NCBI RefSeq assembly: GCF_021130785.1 | Contig: NC_060214.1 | Coordinates: forward strand, 5,111,001-5,175,000 | Reading direction: 5' to 3' | DNA length: 64,000 nucleotides | Source: Homalodisca vitripennis | Taxonomy: Eukaryota; Arthropoda; Insecta; Hemiptera; Cicadellidae | Part shown: piece after piece, positions 1-11,525 of the stretch | Layout of the letters: each line of letters opens with the position of its first letter | How positions within the stretch are numbered: position 1 is the stretch's first letter | Program-made: the position numbers and the translations under genes | The notes under the pieces: generated by a model | Seen by the model: only the letters and a program-made list of their open reading frames with translations | The model's database searches: none | What the model was told of the DNA's origin: nothing

Positions 1-1326
1 TTAACAATACACCATTTTGTGTGGTTCTCGATATTACAACTTTCTCTCTATCAGTAAATTTTTAAATACCTTTTCCCTCCGGCCCGATATTACCTATTCA
101 ATAGAATAAAATGCCTTTGATACCAGAAAGTGTATTAGTAGAGATATGAATGAATTGGAGTATTACGATGTTTAGTCAAAAGCATAATTGTGTTAAATTA
201 TTAGCACACATTCAATATGAATTTTAATTTTGCTACAGTTTACCTTTCTCTTAGTACAGCTTCTGGAACATTACACGTTTAATCATGTATATATATTGTT
301 AAAAGATTGAATGGTCAGATTAAAAAAAGCCTTCTGAATATATGGCAGTGGACCATGAAACTTGCCGCATATATTGTTTATGGGTTTTAAATGTGTACCA
401 AGAAATGACTGTAACATATTTTCTCTAAAGGAGCTGAAGCAAGATATATTTTAAATATTCTGATGTGGGTAAGTATCTCCAGACCGGTAGGGGTTCCGAG
501 CCTTCTTCCTAAGAAAGTAGACTACAGCTGGTCTTGTCTTCTGCCGACTCTGTAGCTAACTTCGTTTCTGGGAGCTTTCTGGATGTTCCTTTACCATTAG
601 TTCCGGTTTCCAAATTCTACAGCATGACGATACTAGATACTTTTCTGGAATCCCAGACAAAGATGAGTGACAATATAAAAAGTTAAAAGAATTATAAGAA
701 AAAGAGAAAACACTACATTTGATTAAAGAATTACTGCAGAATCAAAAGATATTAATGTAAATGTAACTAATAGATTTTTAAATGCTTCAGACGATAAAAG
801 GTTTAAAGAAATCAATAGAAAGAATATATTTATTTTTAACGCTGCTGTGGTAGGAAGAGAGCTTAGCTCCAGTTCACCTTCCTCTTAATACAGCGTCTGT
901 TACTGTCACATACTTTGCTCTTTGCTCCTGGAATCTAGAGTCATGTTAGTTTGAAGAGATTAGATTACATTACTCGTTACATTGTTTTGACATCGGCAGA
1001 TTGTGAAGAGGCAGAGGCTATATACACACAAACAATACGCACCTAATGAGACAATGAGAATGCCTGTGGTTTTCATATTGCATAATTTTGTTATCATAGA
1101 CGCCAAAACTACAAAATATAATGAAGGCATTTATTAATTATAATTTAAAGCATAAGTAGGCATATCACGTAAATATTATTTATGTATCCATGGTTAATAG
1201 ATCAAAACCTTAAGTAATATTTTAAACGGTTCTATTTTAGGTTTTGCTGTATGACAAATTATATATACATATGTGTTAAAAACATAATTAGGTCCAAACT
1301 TGTCAACTTTCATCTGCTTAGATTCG

Positions 1327-1327
<1 letters not shown>
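1..1327. other. AT-rich intergenic DNA, no gene seen
   Basis: No open frame of note and no recognisable protein motif on either strand. A patch at about 470-660 has a more balanced base composition than its surroundings and could be an old exon or transposon scrap, but its frames are short and I recognise nothing in them. Confidence 0.5.

Positions 1328-1393
<66 letters not shown>
1328..1393. repeat. (AT)n microsatellite
   Basis: Uninterrupted alternating A and T over about 65 bases. Confidence 0.97.
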
Positions 1394-1401
<8 letters not shown>

Positions 1402-3275
1402 CAAGTGCCATAGTTGAGTTTTACACGTGCCTGTTCTAGAAAGTATATACCAGCAAAAAACCATCATTGAATAAAAAGCATCTAATTTCGGTTCTTTTTT
1501 TTACTTTCTGTCTTTTTAATATAAGTGACATAGTTATATTTCAATTTTGTTCCACCAGAGTGAAATTATGTAACTTACATACGAATAAAATGTTACTTCA
1601 TTCCAAAAGAGTCAGATACAACTGATTAAATCCACTTGCGTTCTAATTTACGATTCCACAGCCGAGTTTATGCTGTTGTACTGACCAAGAAAATGTAGGT
1701 TTTGTAATCCAACGTAGTGTTTAAAGCGTTTATTTGCGGTATGCGATGTTTCTACTTCCTTCGCTTGTATTATGCTTCTGGTATGAGGGGAAGAGTGTGC
1801 CACCCCTTTGCTTTTCCTTAAACTACAGTAACAATTTTAAGGGAGACAACTAGTTTCGATAACCTTATGTGCAAAGCTCTCAGCTTTTTTGATCAAGGTT
1901 GGTTTTAGAATATCGACTATTTTCAATAGATTAGATGGGTTATTCGTTAACTGGTGAAATGTTAAATGAAAATGATATAGACAAAAATTTGTCTTTGCAA
2001 TCTGCATAGCAATCAAACACTGTATAATTATTAAATATTTTTTAGAACTTAAATGTAATCAAATGTTTCTGCCAATTTGTGAGCTTAAGCTGAAAGTGTC
2101 AACAGCTTTTTGAGGTTAGTTAATTTTGGATTACATTTTGTAAACATTATAATTATTTTCCAGAACTATTAAAATATTCTGAGAAGCTTTTCCAATATTT
2201 CCACCTTTTAAACCTTCCTTAGAATTATTAAAATATTTCAAAACCATATTTGCCAAATCGGTCTAGCCGTTCTTGAAATTTAGTGAGACTATCAATGTCA
2301 TTTAATTTTTATATTTAAAAATAGGAAAGTCTTAAAATATGTAGTAAAATGAGAAAGGAATTATGTTACATAACGTTACTATAACGTGGTTCATTTTACT
2401 AAATGTTGCTTATTATTTCTGCACATGTTTTACTTTTATAAACACAACCAATTGTATGTAAAAGCTCAATATTTATAGGGGATATTTTTAGAAATGTATT
2501 GGTAATTAAAATTTTTATTTCTAACAATTCATATTTATGCGTGCTTATCTTTTTATCATAGAATACATCGTAGAATAGTTATGTAAGTACCAAAGTACGT
2601 AAGATTGGTTACCGCATGTTATTTTCGAACCGCACACGTTTCAAAACCACAAACCACAAACAGTTTCAGGTCTATACGATAGTGTGACGTTTTAAATTAA
2701 TATCATTACGTAACTAGTGGCTCAAGCGACCACAAATAAATATTAACGAAACACAGAATGGTTTAATCTGAACAGACGTAGAGGTACATGAAGGTGCACA
2801 TATAAGAAGTGTTCTAAATTCTATCCACACTGAAGGTATCTTGGAAACTATCACCATACACCATGTATTAAATGGACAAAGTAATGCGTAGTAGACCGAA
2901 TAATTAAAGTTAATTACTGGTTGAGTGTTCACGCGTTGCACTCAAATACTGTATTGGTTAAAATTTTCGAACTGCCACAGCCCTCTTAATAGTATATAAA
3001 GTAACGTTTTTAATACGAAATCTGCGTGAAATTTCCTCTACTTTTAAATATTAGAATAGAAAAGTTTTTAAGAGCAGCAAACAGGAGAGGTATTGTTTGA
3101 GCATTTTTTAAAGTAATGTCTCATTTTGCTTGATAAAAAGAAAGAAGAATTTTTATAAATTAAAAAAATATCATCAGGTTTTAGTAAAATAACTTACAGA
3201 AACCCGTCTTTTATATGGTTGTTAGAATTGAAATTTGATTCTTCTATTTGAATGGACGATAAACCTCCAAGCCTT
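1394..3275. other. AT-rich intergenic DNA, no gene seen
   Basis: Only short open frames occur, including a 75-codon minus-strand frame at 2714-2941 with no family features. No tandem structure or terminal inverted repeat was noticed. Confidence 0.5.
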
Positions 3276-3850
3276 AACCCACGAGAAGACATCAGGTAAC
3301 TTTTTAAATAGAATGAATTACAGGATAGGTACAAAGAGTGACTCTCTTTAGATGCTAGATGACTTTGTCAGGTATAATGTGGTGGTTACAAAAATGCATT
3401 ATTACGATTTTCATAAGATAACACTATACTGGATAAAGCCATAACCCACGGGAAGACAGCAGGTAACTTTTGAAATAGAATGAATTACAGGATAGGTACA
3501 AAGAGTGACTCTCTTTAGATGCTAGATGACTTTGTCAGGTATAATGTGGTGGTTACAAAAATGCATTATTACGACTTTCACAAGATAACACTATACTGGA
3601 TAAAGCCATAACCTACAGGGAATCATCAGGTGACTTTTGAAATATAATGAATTACAGGATAGGTACAATTAGTGACTCTCTCTAGATGCTAGATGACTTG
3701 TCACGTATAAGATGGTAGTTACCAAAATGCATTATTATCACATTCAAAGAATAAATCATATTGTATACAATAATTATACAACCACAGGAATACATCAGGT
3801 TTGAAAGAGAATGAATTACAGGAATAGGGTACATTGGGTGACAGTAACAT
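3276..3850. repeat. 167 bp tandem repeat, about 3.4 copies
   Basis: The motif 'aaccCacgrgaagacakcag' and the 'gaattacaggataggtac' and 'tgctagatgact' blocks recur with starts at 3276, 3443, 3610 and about 3780, giving periods of 167, 167 and 170. The first two copies are nearly identical, the third is diverged and the fourth is partial and decayed. No coding potential. Confidence 0.9.
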
Positions 3851-4570
3851 GAGTATTTATTTCCCGAGACTAAACCACGGAAGTTGCATGAGATGCACGG
3901 TACGGGAGTGCCTCTTTCACGTGTAACACGTCAGCTAAACACGCTTAATTACACAAACGTTTACATCATTCCATTTTATAATTGTGTCGATTGAAGAGGA
4001 CAGAATTATCATCCCAATGTTGTTGCGTTACTAATGAACTGTATAATGTAAGAAGTTGTACGCTTTAGCCTTATGTTATTATAGTGATTATCTCCAGGTC
4101 CTCAGGCCACCCGTGGTCCTCGGATAGTTTATGCCAGTGCCTCAGAGTCATTATAATAAATGTCGAACATTACCAAGCCCAAAGATCCAGGCTTTATATT
4201 CACTGTAAAGCTTTTGAATATTCCAATAGGAATTCCACATTCTCCTTTATAGAAGAATGTGGTATTCCCATAAGACGAGATTATTCTCGTCTCCAATCAT
4301 TTCCATTAGGAGTTTCCTTAGTAGAAGAACCAATTATCTGTGTTCTCCAAGGTTATATGAGTGAACTGAACTAGCAGAAGCCACACACAAATTTCGGTTA
4401 CCTGATGAATAGATAATGGATGGATTCCTCACTCATAAATAAGAAAAGGTATTGTAAGTAGCAATGAAATAATTAAAAATTCCACAATTTACCCACCAAA
4501 GGTTATAACAAATAATGAATAAAAAACGTCTTTCTGTCGTTGTGTGCTGTTCATTACAAAATATTTTCAT
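3851..4570. other. Intergenic, with two adjacent small hairpins
   Basis: A 96-codon open frame (4084-4374) has no recognisable domain and is probably chance. Two hairpins lie inside it: arms 4229-4243 and 4254-4268 (about 15 bp with one mismatch), and a perfect 7 bp stem, gacgaga/tctcgtc, at 4274-4291. Confidence 0.4.
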
Positions 4571-5965
4571 ACAAAATAAAGTTATAATAATACACAGTAT
4601 ATTTATGTACAGCGCAATAAATAAATACAACATAAATTAAAAAAATAAAACTAATAATACATAGTAAATTCTTAAATATAACAATACATAAATACAGCAT
4701 AAATATAAATACAAAGTAAACATTTATGCAGAACAAGAAATAAGTAAAACATAAGTGCTAATAATACGCAGGCCATTAGTTTTTAGCACAGTAAATAACC
4801 ACAACATTAAGTACTAATACATACTGTACATTATTATCTAGCACAACAAATGACTATATCATACACAGTACATTTTCATATAGCACAATAAATAACTACA
4901 GCATGAAATTCTAATAATGTACAATACTCTCTTGTATAGAACAATAAATAACTTTAATGTAAAATGTTAATAATACAAAGTAAACCCTTATATAGTACAG
5001 TCAATAATTAAAACATAAAGTTCTAATAATACGAAATATATTCTTTTTTATCACAGAAAATAACAAGAACATCAAGTACTAAAAATAACTGCACGTTCTC
5101 AAATAGCTCAATAAATAACTAGAACATACAATTATAATAATAGTAAGTAGATTTGTATATAGTACAATAAATAAGAACAACATAAATTTCTAATTATACT
5201 CAGTAAACCTTTATGTAGCACAATATATAACTACAACATAAAGTTTTTATAATACACAGTACTTTCTTGTATATTACAGTAAATGACTACAACATAAAGT
5301 TCTAGTAATATACTGTTCATTCTTTTTTAGCATAGTAAATCATCTTCAAGTTCTAATAATCACTGTTCGTTCTTGCAAAGCACAAAAAATAAATACAAAG
5401 AAAAATTCTCATAATGCACCGTTTATTCTTATATAGCAGAATAAAACACTAGAGCATAAAGTTCTAATAATACACACTACACTTTTGTACAGCACAACAT
5501 ATAACTGCAACATAGTTCTAATACTACACAGTACGCTTTTATATATAACAATAAATAGCATCAAATTAAAGATCTAATAATACACACTACCGGTGCATTC
5601 TATTATATAGCACAATAAATATCATAAACATAAAGATATAATAATTCACAGTATATTCTTTTACAGCGCAATAAATAACTACAACATCTAGTTCTGAGTT
5701 ATTGTACATTCTTATTCAGTACAATAAATAACTACATCATAAAGTTTTAATTATATACAATACACATTTATATATCACAATAAATAAATTCAATATAAAT
5801 TCTAATTATACACAGTACATGTTTATATAGCACAATAAATAACTATAATATTTATAGTTTTGAATAGTACACAGCATATTCTTAAATAGCACAAACAATA
5901 AATAGAAGAAAAGTTCTACTAATACACAGTACATTTTTATGTAGCATAATAAATAACTGCAACAA
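4570..5965. repeat. AT-rich minisatellite, about 57 bp unit, about 24 degenerate copies
   Basis: A degenerate unit built on 'agcacaataaataactaca', 'cataaagttctaataat' and 'acacagtacattctt' recurs every 53-60 bases (for example 4885, 4942, 5002, 5055, 5109, 5165, 5221). Copies differ by many substitutions and small indels, so the array is old. It stops where the polymerase relic begins. No gene is present. Confidence 0.85.
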
Positions 5966-6004
5966 GAAGAATTTTTGTATCATTGAACGATGGCGAGTGT
6001 CCTG

Positions 6005-7345
6005 AAATAGGAGGAAATCTTTATGGTTTTCATGAAAAGTTGTTGGATATTGAAGATCAACTTCAAGAATATAACCATAATATTCGTCGCCTGTAAGTTC
6101 TTAAACTGTATCTTGCTATTCTTCTTTTGTATAAGTTTTAGGATCCATCCATTTTATATCGCTATACGGTAAATTCTGCGATAATGCACAACCATAGAGA
6201 TTATTAACATCTACATAAAGTAGGTAATTTTCTGGTTTTGTCTCCAAACATTTTTAAAATATTTATTATTCGCTTTTTCATATAGTTTAATGCATTGAGA
6301 CATTCCACTTCCGATTCCTTTTCAATCATTGTATACATATTAAAACCACTAATCAATTGTAATTCTATTTTTGTTAATTTTAACATTGCATCCCATGCAA
6401 GACTTGGAGTAGTTAAGTAATGTTCTGGAACAAGCTAATAATAATTTAAGCAAATGTTTCTGAAATTTTCAAATATATCAGCAAGCAATAGAATATCTTG
6501 AATTTTATATAAACCAGGGTATTTTCCTATATTTCCCTCCTTTAATTCGTTCCATACATTTAAGTAATATTGATAGTCTTTTTCAGATATGCTTTCATCT
6601 GTCAAAAGTGTGTATAAATCTTCAATTTTAAATTTTTCTTTGAAATCTAGTTATTTGATAATACTATTGATAAATCCATAAGGAAATATACCTTTACCTG
6701 ATAGAATTTGAGAAATTTCTTTATCGTCATTTTAATGGCTTTCTAGAAACTCTATTCAGTAGTCATTCATCTAAATTGATCTGTAAATTGAAATCTTCTT
6801 CCTTGAGATTTTCAACTTTTCAATAGAAGAAGCCATACATATCTAAATGTATCTACAAATTAAAAACTTGATGAGTTTTCTTGGCTTATCATCGTCAAAC
6901 TTAACACCGTGTCCAGAATTTCCTGATATATATATATGATATATTATATATGTATATATATATGTCTGCAATCAAATGAAAATTTCCACATTGTTTAGCC
7001 AATTCTTTTATGTACAAATGAGTATCATAATTTGACATAAAACACAAATATTCTGTAGAGCTGCTCCTAGACATTTTCTGGTTAAATGGCAATGATCTGT
7101 ACATTTCTTGTACGTATCATCATACCAATCATCTGGCATAAAACTCAAGACTTTTTCTGTACTTGATAAGAAATTTTTTCACCAATGTTTGACAAATATT
7201 TGAATTCTGATACATAATCTCTTCCTCCTCAGTTAAATTCATAGGCTTCTCGTTCCTTGAATTATATATTTTAGCTATAAGTGGGAGAGACCGTAAAAAT
7301 GATCTCTGGACAAATGGATGCGCCGCACTTCGAAATACTGCCAAG
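6005..7345 (-). pseudogene. Polinton/Maverick-type protein-primed DNA polymerase B, N-terminal to middle part, decayed
   Basis: Read on the minus strand in several alternating frames, the segment follows the order of Polinton PolB (DNA_pol_B_2 type). A 'KPMNLTEEEE' start (about 7250) leads to a 'CHLT' and 'GAAH' finger-like block (about 7080), 'YDTHLYIKEL' (about 7025), 'KGIFPYGF' (about 6690) and 'LTDESISEKDYQY' (about 6600). Then come 'LLLADIFENFR' (about 6490), 'TTPSLAWDAMLKLT' (about 6385), 'YVDVNNLYG' (about 6210) and 'EVDLQYP' (about 6060). The last part of the palm and the C terminus are missing. Stops and frameshifts are frequent and a TA-rich microsatellite has grown inside the exonuclease region near 6925-6965. 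Family assignment is strong; function is lost. Origin as an integrated Polinton or adintovirus-like element is inferred. Confidence 0.85.
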
Positions 7346-8689
7346 ACTATCAGCTTCTAGATGAGCCGGAAACCTTATTCCTACTTTGGACTTAAGTTTT
7401 AAAACGGTCTTTCCGACCTTGAAGCGACTTTCACATTATTTCTGTTTTAAAAACTCAAAGTTATATCGTTGTAATCGACCTTATGTTTAGCCTTTAACAA
7501 CTCAGAAAATTGTAAATATGAATTTTTACTATAGTGTACTGTCTGTTTTAATACAATATATTGCATCTTTATTGAAATGAGTTTATATTTTAAACCGTAT
7601 TATAACTGAGAAATGCTTGCAAAATAAAGGCATTTTTATTTCTTCCTTACTCTGCAAATTGGATGAAACGAGGCTGACAGTTTTAAGCCATGCCCCATAT
7701 GAGAGAACTGAAGTGCAGTGAAAGGGTTAAGTAGTGCGGTGAACTCGTAGTATGTTACTGTTACAATTATAAAAAACACCCTTTAACATCTGCAGCACAA
7801 TCTGTACAGATGTCTTCCGGCTGGATGTACAGGTAACTGTAACTTTTCCCACTGTCCAGTTCACACGAGCTGAGGGCCACACGTGTGCAATAAAACTTAA
7901 TGACGGTGTTTAGATTATCATAATTGGTTATAAAGCTCTTTTATGGCGCTTGAGTGACGCCTATCTCAGCTTCCGAACTCCATTCTGATTTATACGGGAA
8001 TTATGTCCATTCCGTCCTGCATAATTTTGTATTTTTTAGCAAATTGTAACTTCGTTTGACATTTATTCCGACATATAAACAAGATTCTTTCATTGCAAAT
8101 CGGTCACAAGAGACGTTAGCGTAAAGTGTGCCAGTCATAATTTACTTTCTAAAGTTATCAGGTATAAATAGAGACGCACATGTTTCCTGTAAAATTCGGA
8201 TCGATAAATCTGTGTAATAACGGGTTTCATTGAAGTCATTTTATATTTTACTGTGAAAAAAAAATGTAAATCAGTGTATTATAATGCCTACCGAACAATC
8301 TACTCAACATCCGATACGATTTTTACTGCCCTTTCCATAGTTTATTTATAGTTGAAATTAAACGTGTAACACATGATCTCGGCTATGGTTCTATTAATTC
8401 TTTTATTCAAGAGTAAGGATTCTTTAAGACAACTTCTCTAAAGATATAAAACTCAAAAACTAGTTTTTCTCTCTTTAGGAATTTGGAGTAAATATATTTT
8501 ACTCTTTTATAATTAACAAAGGAAAGTTAATAAAAACCTTATTAAAATCCAGGCGAAAGATGATTAAGACCTTTTAATATCATAGAAACACTGGCGTTAT
8601 TGGTTGTCTGTCAGGATAAGTGTTCCCGTTTTTTGTGCGGGATATAGTTTTTCATTACTTATTTCGTTCAGAATTAACATATTTTACAT
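7346..8689. other. Intergenic DNA with one weak exon-like patch
   Basis: Mostly AT-rich and without motifs. On the minus strand a 55-codon frame at about 7772-7938 is cysteine-containing and of higher GC than its flanks ('CELDSGKSY' then 'QPEDICTDCAADVKG'), and reads more like protein than its neighbours. On the plus strand the same place offers a good acceptor ('atctgcag') and donor ('acag/gtaact') 37 bp apart. I do not recognise either reading as a gene. Confidence 0.3.
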
Positions 8690-9640
8690 GACGATGGTGC
8701 TACCAAAAACTGCGTTAAATGCAAAAATAGCCCTCCAACTGTTGGTGATCATGCCATTTGTAGGTTATATCACCTAAGTTATCATTTTGAAGAGTATAGC
8801 ATGAAATACAGCATGTATCAGTCTTGGAATGGTTTGGGTAAGGCTGGTCAAGGCAAATGACGTGCTCTTCTTGTAGAAGGAAGGAGAAAGCTAGCAAATC
8901 TCACGAAGATGAGTTGGTGACACAAGGTATTACTAATAATATTGATAGCCTCATGGACATCACTCCATTCTTTGACCAGATCAAGAACTCCTTAGAGTTT
9001 ATACGATAGAGTAAGCACGATACATGGCTGGAATAAATCAGGCACCTAATAAAATAAAATAAGGAACTAAGGGATGAAGTAGTTGAGGTTAAGAAGAGGC
9101 TAAATATTAGTGAAGGCTCTATTACAGTTCTCACTGATACGGTAAATAATTTCGAACAATACGGTCGCCGTGTTAACCTCGAAATACAGGGAGTGCCCGT
9201 AAGAGGGAGAGTATTAGAAAAAGAAGATACTACTCAAGTTGGAAAAATACTTGGCGAGTGAAATTGGTGTCCCTTTTATTTCACAACAAATACATAAGTT
9301 AGATAGACTTCAGAAAAGGGTGGATGGTAAACTACCCACTATCATTGTACAATTTATGTCAAATTTTGATCGCGACGTATGGCAGAAGAAAGGGAAAAGG
9401 GCTCGTCTTTCTGAATAGAGCACCGGTAACAAGATATTCTTTATCGAAAATTTTAAATATTTATACTTATTTGAGAGAGACTAAAGCTCGAGCTAAAGTT
9501 CATAACTTCAAATTAGTGTAGTTTCAGAATGGAAAAATCCTACTTAAAAGACGGGAAAACGACAAAAACACAGTGGTTATTAAATGCCTAGATTATCTTA
9601 ATAAGATAGGAGTGTGAATAGGTACGATTATATTCTCCAA
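8690..9640 (+). pseudogene. ORF1 of a Jockey-like non-LTR retrotransposon, decayed
   Basis: The start encodes a PHD-like zinc finger (C-x2-C at 8711 and 8720, 'GDHAIC' ending 8761, a late C-x2-C near 8866). At least one expected cysteine (8768) reads TAT, consistent with a TGT to TAT change. After a helical stretch comes the nucleic-acid-binding part typical of non-LTR ORF1 proteins: 'YGRRVNLEIQGVP' (about 9160), a 'LASEIGVPFI' block, 'IHKLDRLQKR' (about 9295) and 'PTIIVQFM' (about 9340). Several frameshifts separate these blocks. ORF1 proteins bind the element's RNA and help form the retrotransposition particle. It is followed directly by the matching ORF2. The PHD plus coiled-coil plus RRM-like order is a family comparison, not proven. 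Confidence 0.7.
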
Positions 9641-9649
9641 TAAGTATAT

Positions 9650-11285
9650 TTGACCTTTCTTGTATATATGGCACAATGTTTAGAAATAGATTTAGATAGT
9701 AATATAAGCTTTGCAAACTATAACAGTTTTGGTGAGTGTTTTTCTAGTTACACTTGTAGTAATAGTGATTTTACGGGAATTTCCATTGTACACATTAACA
9801 TAAGGTTCATAAAGAAAAACTGGGATTTACTAAAGTTAGCACGAAACATATTTTCTGATACTTTTGATATGCTGATTCTCTTACAAGTATTTTGTGACAA
9901 CATTGATATAGAAAAATTTAACATTGCAAACTTCTGCAGGGTTAGAGCATGTAGGGTGGGTAAAAAATGGGAAGGTTTAGCCCTATTTTACAGTAGCTTA
10001 AAACTTAAAATTACCGAATTTAATATTCATACAGAATCATTTGAAAACATTGCTGGGTCATTACATACTTACGGAAATAATACTAGTTGTAATTTGCAGA
10101 TTCTAGCTCTTTATAGGCCTCCAACTCAGAACACAGGTTTAGGGTAGGTTATTTTGTAAATGTGTTATCAACTAAGTTGTATAACAATTATCATAATGCG
10201 AATATAATAATGATTGGGTACACAAATATAAATATTAATTGTGAAATAGAGAGTTCTGCAGTAGATCATTTTAACGATGTTGTTGCCGAAGCGGTTGGAT
10301 AGTGGAAATTTACGAAGTACTAGGGAAGAAATTAGAGCTGAAATATTATGTTCATCTTGCACTGTTTATGTATTTATTAGAGAAGTTTTTACGTTCGAGA
10401 AAATTGTAGGGGGCGTTATTTGGTCTAAAATTTTTGATCATTATCCTGTTGGGATAAAATTAAAATTTGTGCAATCCATCTCAAACTGTAGTGCATCTCT
10501 GCTCAAAATAGATAAAATAAATGAAACTATGTTGAAATTAGAATTAGATAACATTGATTTAATAAAATGCCTATAGATAACTCAGATATATCTATATACT
10601 CAATAATCGGAAAGTATTATACGATAAATGAAAGGTTACAAATAAACCCCAAAGTAACAACAAAATTAAAGAAAGGACAAGAAAAGTAAAGAGTGGATGA
10701 CCAATGACCTGAGAGATCTGACAAAGGCAAGGGGTAGGCTATTTATAAAATCGAAGGGTAATCCTACAAATCTAGTTTATGGTAAGAATTAAACTTGCTT
10801 GCGAAATAGAGTAAACAGTGAAATTACAAAAAGAAAAAATGAGTACTATAAACATTATTTTCAGAACACTAAAAGTGATCCTATGAAACTATCGAAAGAT
10901 AAAACTTCTGATAACCAAATAATAAATTTCATATCAGACTGTACAAAATATAACTAGTGCATTTCCCAACCAGTTTGATACAGGGAGGATGGAAATTAAA
11001 CAGCACTGTGCTAATAGAGAAACGTGTAACAATACAAAACATAGTTTCTATATATCTACGGCAACTGCAACAGAGATGAAACGTTTTATTGATGATTGCA
11101 ATGAGCAAAAAGCTCCAGGAATAGATGGGATTAGGTATAAAGATCTGCAAAGAATATCTTCATCCTTGGCTCCTGCTCTGGCAAAAGCTATAAACATATC
11201 TATTTCGTCGGGGGTATTTCCAGAATTTAAAAACGTCCATAGTTAGACCAATACACAAAAAGAGACCCAGAGAGGCCTATATTAA
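9650..11285 (+). pseudogene. ORF2 of the same non-LTR element: endonuclease plus start of reverse transcriptase, truncated
   Basis: The frame at 9650-10147 starts like an APE-type endonuclease, with 'HINIR' (about residue 48), 'FDMLIL' and 'ALYRPP' near its end. Further endonuclease remains follow, including 'SDHYPVGIK' (about 10433) in another frame. A linker holds 'DLRDLTKARGRLFIK' (about 10715). The RT N-terminal palm begins at 10989-11246 with 'KAPGIDGIRYKDLQ' and 'SGVFPEF'. Stops and frameshifts occur about every 150-500 bases. The RT stops just after 'RPIHKK' (about 11265), before motif A, where the sequence changes abruptly to Polinton polymerase, so the 3' half is absent. Superfamily Jockey/CR1; the exact clade is not resolved. 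Confidence 0.75.
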
Positions 11286-11525
11286 TTACCAAATGGCATT
11301 TCTCAATATATGCTTTAACGATATGTTAAAGCAAATAAAAAATATTTTTAAAATTTTGATAAGACTAAACCAGAAAATTTTTTACTTTACGTTAATGCAA
11401 ATAATCTTTATGATTGGGCATTGTCACAACCTTTGCCGTATAGTAAGAAACTTAAGTGGTTGGATCCTAAAACATATAAAAAAGAAGAACAGCAAGATAC
11501 AATATTTAAAAACTTACTGGTGATT
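11286..11525 (+). pseudogene. Polinton-type DNA polymerase B fragment, copy A
   Basis: A short piece of the polymerase middle region. 'YVNANNLYDWALSQPLPYS' is readable near 11388-11445 and 'LKWLDPKTYKKEEQ' follows. The same region is repeated immediately downstream in copy B with different substitutions, so two different polymerase copies are joined here. The left end abuts the truncated RT at about 11285, suggesting either retrotransposon and Polinton breakage or a deletion joining both. Confidence 0.75.

Noticed and set aside
4084..4374. 96-codon open frame as a gene
   Set aside because: No domain, no splice or start context of note, contains two hairpins, and lies in repeat-rich intergenic DNA.
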